Source: Acidimicrobiales bacterium
Lineage (GTDB): Bacteria; Actinomycetota; Acidimicrobiia; Acidimicrobiales; SZUA-35
Direction: 5' to 3'
Length of the DNA stretch: 64,000 nucleotides
NCBI GenBank assembly: GCA_028285495.1
Contig: JANQPB010000037.1
Coordinates: forward strand, 62,001-126,000
A model generated the notes under the pieces. It searched no databases, had not been told where the DNA came from, and saw only the letters and a program-made list of their open reading frames with translations. The translations under genes were made by a program, and so were the position numbers. Positions 51,991 through 60,670 of this stretch are shown one piece after another (within the stretch, counting starts at the first letter, position 1; the number at the start of each line of letters is the position of its first letter).

Positions 51991-53016
51991 TCATGCCATC
52001 GTTCCGGCTGCCGGTGCGATCCGTAGGCCGATGACCTCACCGCTCGCTGTTCCAGCGACGACCACTCCGGAAGTCAGCGTCATCGACGTCGAGACACGTT
52101 TGCCGATCTTCCGCTGCGCGATGGTGCCTTCCTGGTCGGCGACCACCTTCACCAGGCCAAAGGAGGTTCCGACCACGAAACGGTCATGCCCCAGGTGCGC
52201 AATCGGGAGACGGCCGCTGTGGTTGTGGTCGATCTTGCCGAGGTGCCGCAGCCTCGTCGATTCGACCCACCACGCCCGAAGCTCGCCCTCTCGAGTGATG
52301 TAGGCAACTGGGCCGACACAGACAGCCGGGTTGGTTGACCTCACTCCGTCGGGTGCATCAACGCGCTCGACCGACAGTGGGCTTCCATCGACCACGAGGA
52401 AGGCCTCCGGGTCAGCGCGAAGAACAACAGGGCCGCTCGCAGCCGGCGGCGCGGGTTCGGGTTCGCCGGCACCCGGCTCGAAGGTCATCCCGCCCGGAGC
52501 GGCCACTCGGTGCCGCTCCTCACCAGAATCGAGATCGAAGAACCACAGCTCCTGTCCAGCTCGTGGCGCCATGGCGATCAGCGACCTCGACTCGCCGTGT
52601 ATCTGGGTCCGCACGAACTCGGGTACGGCAGCGGGCAGACACCACTGTTCGGATCCGTCCACGAGCGACAGCGCCCGAATCGGGGTGTATCCCCGCCAGC
52701 CGCCAACCACGACCAGCTGACCAGAGACGCTGAGCCAGCCGTTCAGCCCTCCAAGGTCCCGTGACCAGACCACGTCCCCCGTCGACCGATCGTGGGCAAC
52801 GAGGAGCGAGTGCTGATCGAGGTACACCACAGCCTCTTCGCCGACGGCGAGGCGGCCCCACGGATGCTGCACGCTGGCCGACCACCGTTCCTCACCGGTG
52901 GACACATCCAGGGACACGAGCCGCGTGCGCCGGCATTGGACGAAGCACTCGTGACCATCAACAGCCACCCGATCGACTGCCTGGTGAGCGTGGTATGACC
53001 AAGCGATGTCGATCAC
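51991..53016 (-). CDS. PQQ-like beta-propeller protein
   Basis: 341 residues from the GTG at 53016. Repeating blades: RLVSLDVSTGEERWSASV, LLVAHDRSTGDVVWSRDL, RALSLVDGSEQWCLPAA, WFFDLDSGEERHRVAA. The repeated D-x-x-TG-x-x-x-W phrase is the PQQ/pyrrolo-quinoline repeat, about seven blades. No signal peptide is visible from this start; an upstream in-frame GTG near 53060 would add ~15 residues. It may bind other proteins rather than act as an enzyme. Confidence 0.82.
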   Translation of the reverse strand: MIDIAWSYHAHQAVDRVAVDGHECFVQCRRTRLVSLDVSTGEERWSASVQHPWGRLAVGEEAVVYLDQHSLLVAHDRSTGDVVWSRDLGGLNGWLSVSGQLVVVGGWRGYTPIRALSLVDGSEQWCLPAAVPEFVRTQIHGESRSLIAMAPRAGQELWFFDLDSGEERHRVAAPGGMTFEPGAGEPEPAPPAASGPVVLRADPEAFLVVDGSPLSVERVDAPDGVRSTNPAVCVGPVAYITREGELRAWWVESTRLRHLGKIDHNHSGRLPIAHLGHDRFVVGTSFGLVKVVADQEGTIAQRKIGKRVSTSMTLTSGVVVAGTASGEVIGLRIAPAAGTMA

Positions 53017-53207
53017 GGCCCCACCGTAGAACAGGCCACCGCTCCCGCCGCTGACGACTTCGTGACCCGTCCGGTATTGGCAGCGGCGTCGCACTCGGGA
53101 ACACCTGCGTCGGGCTCTGCCCCACCACACGCGGTGATGACCAGTTCGCAACGCTCATCGCAGTGCGGGTTGGCTACCTCCGAGCGAGCGAGCCGGCGGC
53201 GCGGTGC

Positions 53208-54770
53208 TCAGCATCCGACCCGCTCGATGTCGGTGCCGACTTCTGCCAGCAACTGGTCGAAGACGCTGAGTCTCGACTGCGCGAGCTCCAGAATCGTCTC
53301 GGCTGACTCGATCTGCTGGGTTGGCAGCGACTGGCCGGTTGCGTCGTCGAGTTGGGCTTGTGCCTGCGCCACCTGGGCCTGGGTCAGCTGGCGGCCCTCG
53401 GCGAGCTGTTCTCGTCGTTGGAGCAGCTCTTGGCACGTCGCTCTCGTCGCTTGGTCGATCTCGCGCATTGCCGTGAGCCGAAGCCCCAGGTCATCGAGGG
53501 CTGCCAGGCTCGAGGCGTCGAATCCGACCTCGAACAACAGGACCTCGTTGTCGCCATCGAGTACCAGGACCGCAGGGATTCCAGCAACCGACCGGAGCAT
53601 GCTCCCGTCCTCGGGGGTCAACTGAGGGTGCGGCCAGTCTGCGCCGGCTGGCCATGGTTGGTCGGAGTAGTGCGGGACGGAGTAGATCATCGCAGTGGGA
53701 TCGAGGGCTTCGACTCTGCGTCGGAGTGTCCCGATCCCCTCCTCGCACGGTTGGCACCAGTCCGCTCCGAACACGAGGGCTGTCAGCCGCCCGTCGGCGC
53801 CGATACGCACGGGCTCGCCGTTCTGGTCCACACCTCGGATCGTTCCGAGCCGATCTCCCACCTCGATATCGGAGTTGCCGGCGGTGTCGTAGCTGACGGT
53901 CTCGGAGTAACCCCCGATCACGTTCCCAGCCGCATCGTACGCCTTCAGGACGAACCGCTCGCCGTTGTCGAACTGCACATCGAAGACCGCCATCCTGGCC
54001 CGCGGCTGCATCCACAACTTCTGGTCGGAATCGGCGAACGACACCGCGGCCGTTGCCGCCGGCAATGCGCTCCACGTGAGCCAACCTGTTGGAGCACCGA
54101 AGCCCAACTCTGGTGTGCTCGACGCCGGCAGCTCGATCATGTCGAGACTCTCGACCGCGACGAGATCACCCGAGCCGCCGCCACCGCCGTCCGAGCTGAC
54201 GACGAACCGTTGCCGAAGGTTCGCCCCCGCATCGGCACCCCGGATCCCGGGAGTGTTCGGTCCGTCGGCCACGATGACCAGCCAGGGCTGCGCATCGATC
54301 CTCCCGGCCAGCGTCACCTTGGTGATCTCGGCCGAGTAGTCCGGACCGCGGAGCCGGTCGTCCCACTGAGCGACCAGTGCCGTGATCTCGTCGTCGACCC
54401 GAGCGATCTGTTCGAAGACCACCTCGACGCCGAGCTCGCCGGTGTCGAATGCGGGTTCGGGCGCTGCGGCCGGTACCACGATCAACGGGTCCTCGTCGAG
54501 GACGACTTCACCAGACAGGACGAAATCGGGCCTGTCCGCGACCGTCGTCGTGTCGTCATCGCCCGTGGCGAGCAGCGCTCCGCCGACGCCGACCGCGACC
54601 ACAAGAACCGCTGCGATGGCGAGCGTGGACCGCCGTCGAGCCGTCGTGCGTCGGTTGGGCGGCGGCGACTCGGCGTCAGCCACGACACGATCCCACTCAC
54701 GCTCGGTCTCCACGCCTTCGGCGACAGTGGCCAAAGCCTGTCGGAGGCGTTGCTCGACGTTGGACGTCAT
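53208..54770 (-). CDS. Putative anti-sigma factor fused to thioredoxin-like domain
   Basis: 520 residues. Residues 1-48 are cytosolic and basic (EQRLRQALATVAEGVETERE), one membrane helix covers ~50-68, and the rest lies outside the cell. A Gly/Asp linker near 194-200 is followed at ~300-420 by a TlpA/AhpC-like thioredoxin fold: GDRLGTIRGVDQNGEP, GADWCQPCEEG with Cys339-x-x-Cys342, and GIPAVLVLDGD with the cis-Pro. Residues ~435-515 form a coiled coil. Its start overlaps the stop of an ECF sigma gene, the standard place of an anti-sigma factor. So the redox-active cysteines may be the sensor. Confidence 0.75.
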   Translation of the reverse strand: MTSNVEQRLRQALATVAEGVETEREWDRVVADAESPPPNRRTTARRRSTLAIAAVLVVAVGVGGALLATGDDDTTTVADRPDFVLSGEVVLDEDPLIVVPAAAPEPAFDTGELGVEVVFEQIARVDDEITALVAQWDDRLRGPDYSAEITKVTLAGRIDAQPWLVIVADGPNTPGIRGADAGANLRQRFVVSSDGGGGGSGDLVAVESLDMIELPASSTPELGFGAPTGWLTWSALPAATAAVSFADSDQKLWMQPRARMAVFDVQFDNGERFVLKAYDAAGNVIGGYSETVSYDTAGNSDIEVGDRLGTIRGVDQNGEPVRIGADGRLTALVFGADWCQPCEEGIGTLRRRVEALDPTAMIYSVPHYSDQPWPAGADWPHPQLTPEDGSMLRSVAGIPAVLVLDGDNEVLLFEVGFDASSLAALDDLGLRLTAMREIDQATRATCQELLQRREQLAEGRQLTQAQVAQAQAQLDDATGQSLPTQQIESAETILELAQSRLSVFDQLLAEVGTDIERVGC

Positions 54771-55258
54771 GTCGATAGCTCCCTGCGAAGCGTCCTCAGG
54801 CCACGATGAACCAGGGACTTGACGGTGCCTGGCCGCTCACCCATGAGATCTGCGATGTCATCGATCGGGAGGTCGGCGTAGAACCGCAGGACCAGGGCGT
54901 GACGTTGCTTCGGGGTGACGGCCTCCAGGGCGCTCCACGCTTCGCCGACCTCGGGAGGGAGCTCCTCGGTGGTGCCCTCGAGCACGGCGAGCCGCGACAT
55001 CTTGCGACGTCCGACCAGCGAGCGACGGGTGTTCCCATGGCAGTTGTTGATCACGACCCGCCGCAGATAGGCGCCAGGATCGGCGATCGTGGCTCGACGC
55101 TCCAACACCGAAACGAACGCGTCGTGCACCACCTCCTCGGCCACGGCCTGTGAGCCGACGATCAGACAGGCCAACCGCACCATCGAACCGTGCTCGCGCT
55201 TGTACAGGTCCGCGACCGCATCCACCGACGAGAGGCTCGCAGAGTCGTCTACAGCCAA
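54767..55258 (-). CDS. ECF RNA polymerase sigma factor
   Basis: 163 residues. Region 2: LYKREHGSMVRLACLIVGSQ, VAEEVVHDAFVSVLERR, YLRRVVINNCHGNTRR. Region 4: LEAVTPKQRHALVLRFYADL, IDDIADLMGERPGTVKSLVH, RGLRTLRREL. Start shown at TTG 55258; GTG at 55225 is an alternative. The stop overlaps the membrane thioredoxin-like gene by four bases. A candidate ECF promoter lies 30-60 bases upstream, so self-activation is likely. Confidence 0.92.
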   Translation of the reverse strand: MAVDDSASLSSVDAVADLYKREHGSMVRLACLIVGSQAVAEEVVHDAFVSVLERRATIADPGAYLRRVVINNCHGNTRRSLVGRRKMSRLAVLEGTTEELPPEVGEAWSALEAVTPKQRHALVLRFYADLPIDDIADLMGERPGTVKSLVHRGLRTLRRELST

Positions 55259-55292
55259 CTTCGCGGCCCAACGGAGAATCGCCCCATGACCC

Positions 55293-55321
55293 TACGACGA
55301 ACGAGACTCGCGAAACGTTGC
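55293..55321 (-). promoter_or_regulatory. Candidate ECF-type promoter of the sigma gene
   Basis: On the minus strand GCAACG (55321-55316) and CGTC (55299-55296) are separated by 16 bases, the AAC/CGTC layout favoured by ECF sigma factors. Transcription would start ~29 bases before the TTG codon. Confidence 0.4.
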
Positions 55322-55682
55322 ATCGTCAGAGCCAACCCGCTGACGGTGAAACGGGTGGGGCGCCACTTGCGTGCGCAGGTACGCCCCCAGGAGCGCCCCT
55401 CGCCGTCAGGCAACGAATCGAGCAGCCCGGCTCGCTCCGCAAGCCAAGCGAACAGGTGGTCGTCGACCTGGTCACGCTCCTCGCACCCGGCGCGTTCCCG
55501 TTCCGGGCGGCCGGATCAGACCAACACGCCGGCACCCGAGTGCGGCTGGCGGCGATTGCCGGGCGGCGAGACCGAGCGTCGATCCTCGTCGTCAGGATCG
55601 ACCGGCCTCCCGACCCACCCCGAAGTGAGACGCCGATCTCGCCACGTCCTGCGAACTGCCGGCGCTGCCTAGAATCGCAGAC
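55322..55682. other. Divergent intergenic region, no gene recognised
   Basis: Between the sigma promoter and the metallopeptidase-like lipoprotein gene. Open frames are Arg/Ser/Pro-rich shadows. It should hold the promoter of the lipoprotein gene, but I cannot single one out. Confidence 0.35.
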
Positions 55683-57737
55683 GTGGGGGTCTCGTTCGGG
55701 GGGTTCGGAATGGGGCGGCTGGCGGGACCCCCATCGGTGCTGAGATGGCTTGCGTTCGTGGCGGTCGGCGCGGTGGCGGTGTCATGTGTCAGCGGCGATG
55801 AGTCCGAGACCGGCGGGTCGACGACCGACGCGCCCGCCGCAACCACGTCGACGGCGGCGGCCCCGTCGACGTCGACCACGGTGACGGCCCAGCAGATCCC
55901 AGCCGGACCCTACTATCTCCCGTCCGATCTGCCCGAGGGTTGGGAGCTGGTCGTGTTGCGCTTCTTTTCCGGCCGTGTCGACGTCACGGGCGGTGGAACC
56001 GAGACCCCTGGGGTCGAGACGGTCTCGCTTGTCGTGCACCGATCCGAGGGCGGGTTCGGGGGCGGAGCCGTGAACCTGTCGGTGCGGCGGTCCAGCGGCG
56101 ACGTGTCGTTCCTGCCGGAGGGCGGCCTCGGGTTCGGTGAGCGGGAGTCGTTGGAGATCCCCGGACTCGTGTCGGCCGAACTGGAGTACGACAGCGAGCA
56201 GACCGGGTTCGGGTCGGTCACGGCTCAGGTCGACGAGCGGGTGTCGATGTCGCTGCTCGGCGACGTCTCTCGCCAGGACCTGATCGACATCGCCGGTGCA
56301 GTGCGGCTCGGAGACGGCGGCGAGCTCGAGGTTGACGTCGAACTCGGCGGCTGGGAGGTGTCGTCGAGGGGCGACCCGGGCGAGACCTATGTGCTCGGCC
56401 TGCGAGGCCCCGGGGGATCGTTGGAGGTGACCGTTTCGCCCGGGCTGTCCGAGGCGACCCTCCACGTCGGGAGCAGCGATCTCGAATCCGTGCTGGAGGG
56501 CGAGGCCGGCACGGGCTACCACGCGGTCCAGCGCGTCGAGTCGGAGAATCTGGAGTTTCCGAGCGTTCGCTGGTGGGTTCCGGACGCGCAGCTCCACTCC
56601 AATGCTGGCGCCGATCTGGCTCTCATCGCCGGGATCCTCGACGGGTTCGTCGAGGTCGACGAGGCCGACTTCCGGGCCGCCATCGCCGATGTGCCGACCG
56701 AGGTCATCGAGGTCGAGTCGGGCCCCGAGAACGGCCCGTCGACACCCGACTCCGAACCGCTCGATCCCGAGGTGCTGGCCAGACTGGTCGAGGTCGTCGA
56801 AACGGCGGTTGGCCGACAGTTCGACGAGCCGCCACTGGTGTCGATCGCCGATGGTGCTGCGCTGCGGGCCACCGTCCCCGACGGCTCCTTCGTCTCCGAG
56901 GGCCTCTGGGATGTCCTGCTGGGACTCGGTCTGGTCGACAACGACGACAGCCGAGCCGATGCCGACGAGGCCAGGCGGGATCAGCTACGAGGCGTCTGCT
57001 GCCCTGTCACCGTCGTCGACACCGGTGACCCGCTGTTCAACGAGGTGGTGATCGTCCACGAGCTCACCCACGGACTCGACACCGCACTCGGAGCCAGCAT
57101 CGGCGCATCGGTCGAGGTCGTCGATCCCGTCGTGGCCCTGGTCGAGGGCAACGCCCACCGAGTCGCCTTCGACTACGCCGATGTCCTCAACCAGCAGGGC
57201 GCCGACATCCCACCACCCCCAAACCTGTTCCCCCCGGACGGAGATCCCCGTGTGCCGCCAGCGGTGCAACGAGTCCTCGAGTTCCCCTACCAGCAGGGGC
57301 GCGAGTTCGCCGCCGCACTGGCCGACCAGGGAGGGGAGGCCGCCATCGTCGACGCGTTCGACCGGCCACCGAGCTCGACCGAGCAGATCCTCAACCCCGA
57401 CGCCTATCTCGATGGCGACGACCCGGCCACCGTCGCCGCCCCCGGTCTCCCCGACGATGCCGCCCTTGCTCGACAGGGCACCATCGGCGCCTTCCTGCTC
57501 AGCCTCGTCGCCGAACCAGCGCTCGGCCCCGACGATGCCCTGGACCTGGCTCTCACCTGGGACGGTGACGCATACGTTCTCTACGAGACCGACAGCAACC
57601 AGCGCTGCCTCGCCGCCACCATCCAGTTCGACACCGCCGGCCACGCCAGACGAGCGGCCGAGGCTCTCATGAGCGCCGGCTTTCACGTGACGGCCGAGGG
57701 TCGTGCCCTCGAGGCCACCCGGTGCGTACAGCTGTGA
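55683..57737 (+). CDS. Secreted lipoprotein with HExxH metallopeptidase-like domain
   Basis: 684 residues from a GTG (ATG 55710 possible). Lipoprotein signal WLAFVAVGAVAVSCVSG. Residues ~65-330 form two strand-rich repeats (LPEGWELVVLRFF, GDPGETYVLGLRGPGGSL). The C-terminal half carries EVVIVHELTHGLDTALG with His459-Glu-x-x-His463 and, 25 residues on, Glu488 in VALVEGNAHRVAF, a gluzincin-type zinc site, then PPSSTEQILNPDAYL, which I associate with a putative metallopeptidase family. A vicinal Cys pair (RGVCCPV) precedes the motif. Probably acts on proteins outside the cell. Confidence 0.82.
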   Translation: MGVSFGGFGMGRLAGPPSVLRWLAFVAVGAVAVSCVSGDESETGGSTTDAPAATTSTAAAPSTSTTVTAQQIPAGPYYLPSDLPEGWELVVLRFFSGRVDVTGGGTETPGVETVSLVVHRSEGGFGGGAVNLSVRRSSGDVSFLPEGGLGFGERESLEIPGLVSAELEYDSEQTGFGSVTAQVDERVSMSLLGDVSRQDLIDIAGAVRLGDGGELEVDVELGGWEVSSRGDPGETYVLGLRGPGGSLEVTVSPGLSEATLHVGSSDLESVLEGEAGTGYHAVQRVESENLEFPSVRWWVPDAQLHSNAGADLALIAGILDGFVEVDEADFRAAIADVPTEVIEVESGPENGPSTPDSEPLDPEVLARLVEVVETAVGRQFDEPPLVSIADGAALRATVPDGSFVSEGLWDVLLGLGLVDNDDSRADADEARRDQLRGVCCPVTVVDTGDPLFNEVVIVHELTHGLDTALGASIGASVEVVDPVVALVEGNAHRVAFDYADVLNQQGADIPPPPNLFPPDGDPRVPPAVQRVLEFPYQQGREFAAALADQGGEAAIVDAFDRPPSSTEQILNPDAYLDGDDPATVAAPGLPDDAALARQGTIGAFLLSLVAEPALGPDDALDLALTWDGDAYVLYETDSNQRCLAATIQFDTAGHARRAAEALMSAGFHVTAEGRALEATRCVQL

Positions 57738-57767
57738 CCTGACCCACGCCGAGCGGCACCTGGCCGT

Positions 57768-57784
57768 CGTCCGGTCTACGGACG
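57768..57784. terminator. Hairpin between convergent genes
   Basis: CGTCCG (57768-57773) pairs perfectly with CGGACG (57779-57784), loop GTCTA, between the converging lipoprotein and amine oxidase genes. No T-tract. Confidence 0.45.
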
Positions 57785-57794
57785 CGGGCCTGCG

Positions 57795-59051
57795 TCAGGC
57801 GAGCATGGCCCGCACCGCCTCGCGAGCCGACCACGCCGCGGCGTGGACACTGCTCCAGTCGTCGAACGCCGTGTAGCCGTCGCCGGCGAAGTACACGACG
57901 TCGTCGATCGGCTCGGCCAGCCGGCGGGTGATCCGAAAGTCCTCCCCGTCGGTCAGATAGGCGCCACGAGCCCACGGCTGCTCGTTCCAGTTCTGCGTGA
58001 TGTGCTGGGCGTACGCCTCCGAGGCCGCCCCGTCGTAGATCTCGTCGAGCTCGGCCAGGATCAGATCGATCGCACCATCGCCGGCGGCTTGGTACCGCTC
58101 GGCCTCTTCACCGACGGAGAAGACCCCGAGCACGTTGGCGTCGGACTCCTGCCCGTGGGCGGCGTCGTAGAACAGCCGCTGACCTCCACCCGCACCGGAG
58201 TCCGCCGGGACGAGCAGGGTCGGATAGAAGCGGTGGTCGAACTCGACGAACGCCTTGAAACCGCTCCAGACCGTGGCGTCGTCGAGGGTGTCCAGCCTGC
58301 CGTCTGACAGTGGCGGGTCGAACTCGACGAGCCCCTGCTGAAGGATCGCAACCGGCACCGTCACGACCACGCGGTCCGCCTCGTGCACGTCCCCGTTCGT
58401 GTCGGTGAGCCGCACACCTTCCTCGCCGTGCTCGATCCGCTCGATCGCTGTGTCGAACGTGATCAGCGGGGAGATGCCCGGCAGCACGTAGGTCTCGAAG
58501 AAGTCGAGCCAGCTGGAGCCAACGAACTTCTGGTCGATGTCGAAGCCCACGTCGCCGAGCGACACGGCGACGAGCTCGCCCTCCTCGTCGACCATGGCGA
58601 ACTCGCCGTCCTCCTGGTAGCCGACGGTCACCGTCTCGATCCGGACGGACTCGTCGGCGACGATGTCGTCGAGCACCCTCCGCTCGACGTGAAGCCACTC
58701 CCCGCCGAGCGAGATCGGGAAGTCGACGAAGTCCCGGGTGTGGGCGATTCGGCCACCGGCGACCGACAGGGCCTCCAGCACACGCACGTCGGCACCCCGC
58801 TGGCGGAGCAGGTGGGCGGCGGTCATGCCAGCCGGCCCCGCCCCAACCACGATCACCGAGCCCTGGACCGAACCCTCGCCAAGGGGCCCGTCGGGCTCAC
58901 GCCCGAGCAGCCCGCCACACGCAGCCACGAACGACGAGAGCAGGCCGAGGCCAGCGAGCTGGAGCATGCGCCGTCGACTGATCCCGGCGGCCGCTGCCAT
59001 CATGGGATCGTGCTGTCCACCTGCGGCGACGTCGGACGAGTTGATTGTCAT
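57795..59051 (-). CDS. Tat-exported flavin amine oxidase
   Basis: 418 residues. Twin-Arg signal SRRRMLQLAGLGLLSSFVAAC, where the final Cys may also be lipid-anchored. FAD motif VIVVGAGPAGMTAAHLLRQR, then GGRIAHTRDF, ISLGGEWLH, and the C-terminal FAD motif VYFAGDGYTAFDDWSSVHAA. The oxidase acts outside the cytosol on an amine or similar substrate. The ATG at 59051 overlaps the start codon of the divergent TetR gene; ATG 59003, just before the twin-Arg motif, is a possible shorter start. Confidence 0.9.
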   Translation of the reverse strand: MTINSSDVAAGGQHDPMMAAAAGISRRRMLQLAGLGLLSSFVAACGGLLGREPDGPLGEGSVQGSVIVVGAGPAGMTAAHLLRQRGADVRVLEALSVAGGRIAHTRDFVDFPISLGGEWLHVERRVLDDIVADESVRIETVTVGYQEDGEFAMVDEEGELVAVSLGDVGFDIDQKFVGSSWLDFFETYVLPGISPLITFDTAIERIEHGEEGVRLTDTNGDVHEADRVVVTVPVAILQQGLVEFDPPLSDGRLDTLDDATVWSGFKAFVEFDHRFYPTLLVPADSGAGGGQRLFYDAAHGQESDANVLGVFSVGEEAERYQAAGDGAIDLILAELDEIYDGAASEAYAQHITQNWNEQPWARGAYLTDGEDFRITRRLAEPIDDVVYFAGDGYTAFDDWSSVHAAAWSAREAVRAMLA

Positions 59052-59673
59052 GAATACAAACAATAACGGACAAGGCCCGGAACCCCGAACCGCCCCCGGA
59101 CGCCCCTCGGTCGCCAAGGAGCGTCGCAACCAGATCATCGACGCGTTCCTCCGCCTCGTCGCCGAGCGCGGCACCGCATCGGTCACGATCGCCGACATCG
59201 CCGAGCGAGCAGGTGTCCACCGCTCGGCCGTCCACCACTTCGTCGGCAACCGGGCAGCTCTCGTTGCTGCCGCGGTTCACGAGATCTGCGAACGACACGA
59301 CCAGAGCCGCGAACGCAGCATCGGCAGCGACCCCAGCCTCGATGCAGTCGTCGACTACTACTTTTCCCGCTCCTACGTGTGGGAACACGCCGAGCTCGAC
59401 GACGTGTTCGGGATCCTGCTCGTGTCGGCGACCAACGACGAGTCCGTGGCGTCGAGCATCGCCAACGACTACCGCGACGCGATGGGGGAAATGCTCGATC
59501 TGCTCGGCCGCGACGATGCAACTGCTCGCGCTGCGGCCTACCAGGTGATGTGCCTCGCCGAACACAACGTGGTGCTCCAGCGGATGGGCTTCGACCCCGA
59601 GCTCAGCGAAGCGGCACGGACGCTCGCCCGCCAGGTCATCTCTCGCTTGCAACGCAGCTCGCCAACGACGTGA
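59050..59673 (+). CDS. TetR family regulator
   Basis: 207 residues. HTH TIADIAERAGVHRSAVHHFV at ~45-64, then GNRAALVAAAVHEI. The start MNTNNNGQG is AT-rich, unlike its surroundings. No other start lies between it and the HTH; TTG 59041 is the only near alternative. The gene is divergent from the amine oxidase with overlapping start codons, so it probably controls that gene. Confidence 0.88.
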   Translation: MNTNNNGQGPEPRTAPGRPSVAKERRNQIIDAFLRLVAERGTASVTIADIAERAGVHRSAVHHFVGNRAALVAAAVHEICERHDQSRERSIGSDPSLDAVVDYYFSRSYVWEHAELDDVFGILLVSATNDESVASSIANDYRDAMGEMLDLLGRDDATARAAAYQVMCLAEHNVVLQRMGFDPELSEAARTLARQVISRLQRSSPTT

Positions 59674-59794
59674 TCAGGCCGAACACGTGAAGACCGGGGC
59701 TGTCACGGCCCCTCCAGCCACGACGGCACCTCGGGCACGGGTGCTCTGGCCACGATGGTGCAGACCGAGGAGGCGGTCGCTGTCTCGGGCCGGT

Positions 59795-60347
59795 TCAGTG
59801 CCGAAGGCGGCCGTAGGCGTCGAGGGTCCGCAGCGCCGAGAGTGTGCGGATGCCCCGCCACTCCCAGCGCGACGCTTCGCTCGGAGGTTGCCAGAAAATC
59901 GGCCAGCCGCCACCTGGTTCCTGGGCCCGCTCCAGATGGGTGAGGTGAGACTCGATGATCTCGTCGCTGAACCACGCTCTGGCCAGAGCGTGTGAGGTGG
60001 CCGCGAACTGCAGCGGCGTCACCCCGTAGGCGCTGCTGTTCGGATCGAGCTTCATGAAGGCGGCTTCAGGCACGGCGGCGGCGATCACACCGGCTGCCCC
60101 TTGGGCCCGTGACCGGTCCGGAGCCACCTCGATGAGCTTGGTCTGGCTCGAGCCCATGCCCGAATCCGCCATCGCCGTTCCGATAGGCGGTCAGTGCTGC
60201 AACGACCGTCTCGGGAGCTTCGCCCTCGAACACCACGGCGAACAGGCGCTGTTCCAGCACCCGAGCGTGCGCGCGGATGAACTCGCGAGCGGTGGTGTCG
60301 TCGACCATCAGGACCCGATACTCGCACGTCCCGGAATCAACGGACAT
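59795..60347 (-). pseudogene. Decayed prenyltransferase/squalene-cyclase-repeat-like protein gene
   Basis: Two pieces of one family lie in different frames. The N-terminal piece (60347 to ~60140) reads REFIRAHARVLEQRLFAVVF then YRNGDGGFGHGLEPD; the C-terminal piece (~60140 to 59795) reads KLIEVAPDRSRAQGAAGVI, AYGVTPLQFAATSHALAR, GGGWPIFWQPPSEASRWEW, and RTLSALRTLDAYGRL. The family has ~100 more residues between these parts, so a deletion removed the middle and shifted the frame. The gene is surely inactive as a normal member. Original start perhaps ATG 60308 (MVDDTTAREF). Confidence 0.75.
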
Positions 60348-60417
60348 GCGAACCTCGATCCTCCGAGCCGCACCGGTTCGGCGCCTTGGCGCCCGCTGAA
60401 CAGGCCCGCTCGACAGG

Positions 60418-60540
60418 TCACAGCGATTGGGTTCGTTGACGCTCGGCTGCGTCGAGAACGGATCTGGCCAGCTGCGCTGGATCGGGAGATTCGGGGGTGT
60501 CGAGGACCAGGTCGTACTCCAGACCATCGTGGCCAGACAT
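60418..60540 (-). CDS. Short ORF with strong ribosome site (40 aa)
   Basis: MSGHDGLEYDLVLDTPESPD then AQLARSVLDAAERQ, acidic then amphipathic. GGAGG lies seven bases before the ATG, stronger than most genes here. It could be a real small protein or the surviving N-terminus of a truncated gene, given the decayed gene just downstream. Confidence 0.4.
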   Translation of the reverse strand: MSGHDGLEYDLVLDTPESPDPAQLARSVLDAAERQRTQSL

Positions 60541-60670
60541 CGAAGCCTCCACCGATCCTCCCCAGGGGGACTCCCGAGGAGTGACGAAGGGCCCGTCGCA
60601 ACTGATGTGTCGTTTCGGTGTCGAGTCGCCGGATCGTGAACCAGTCGACGCGATCGGCAAAGTACTAGGC

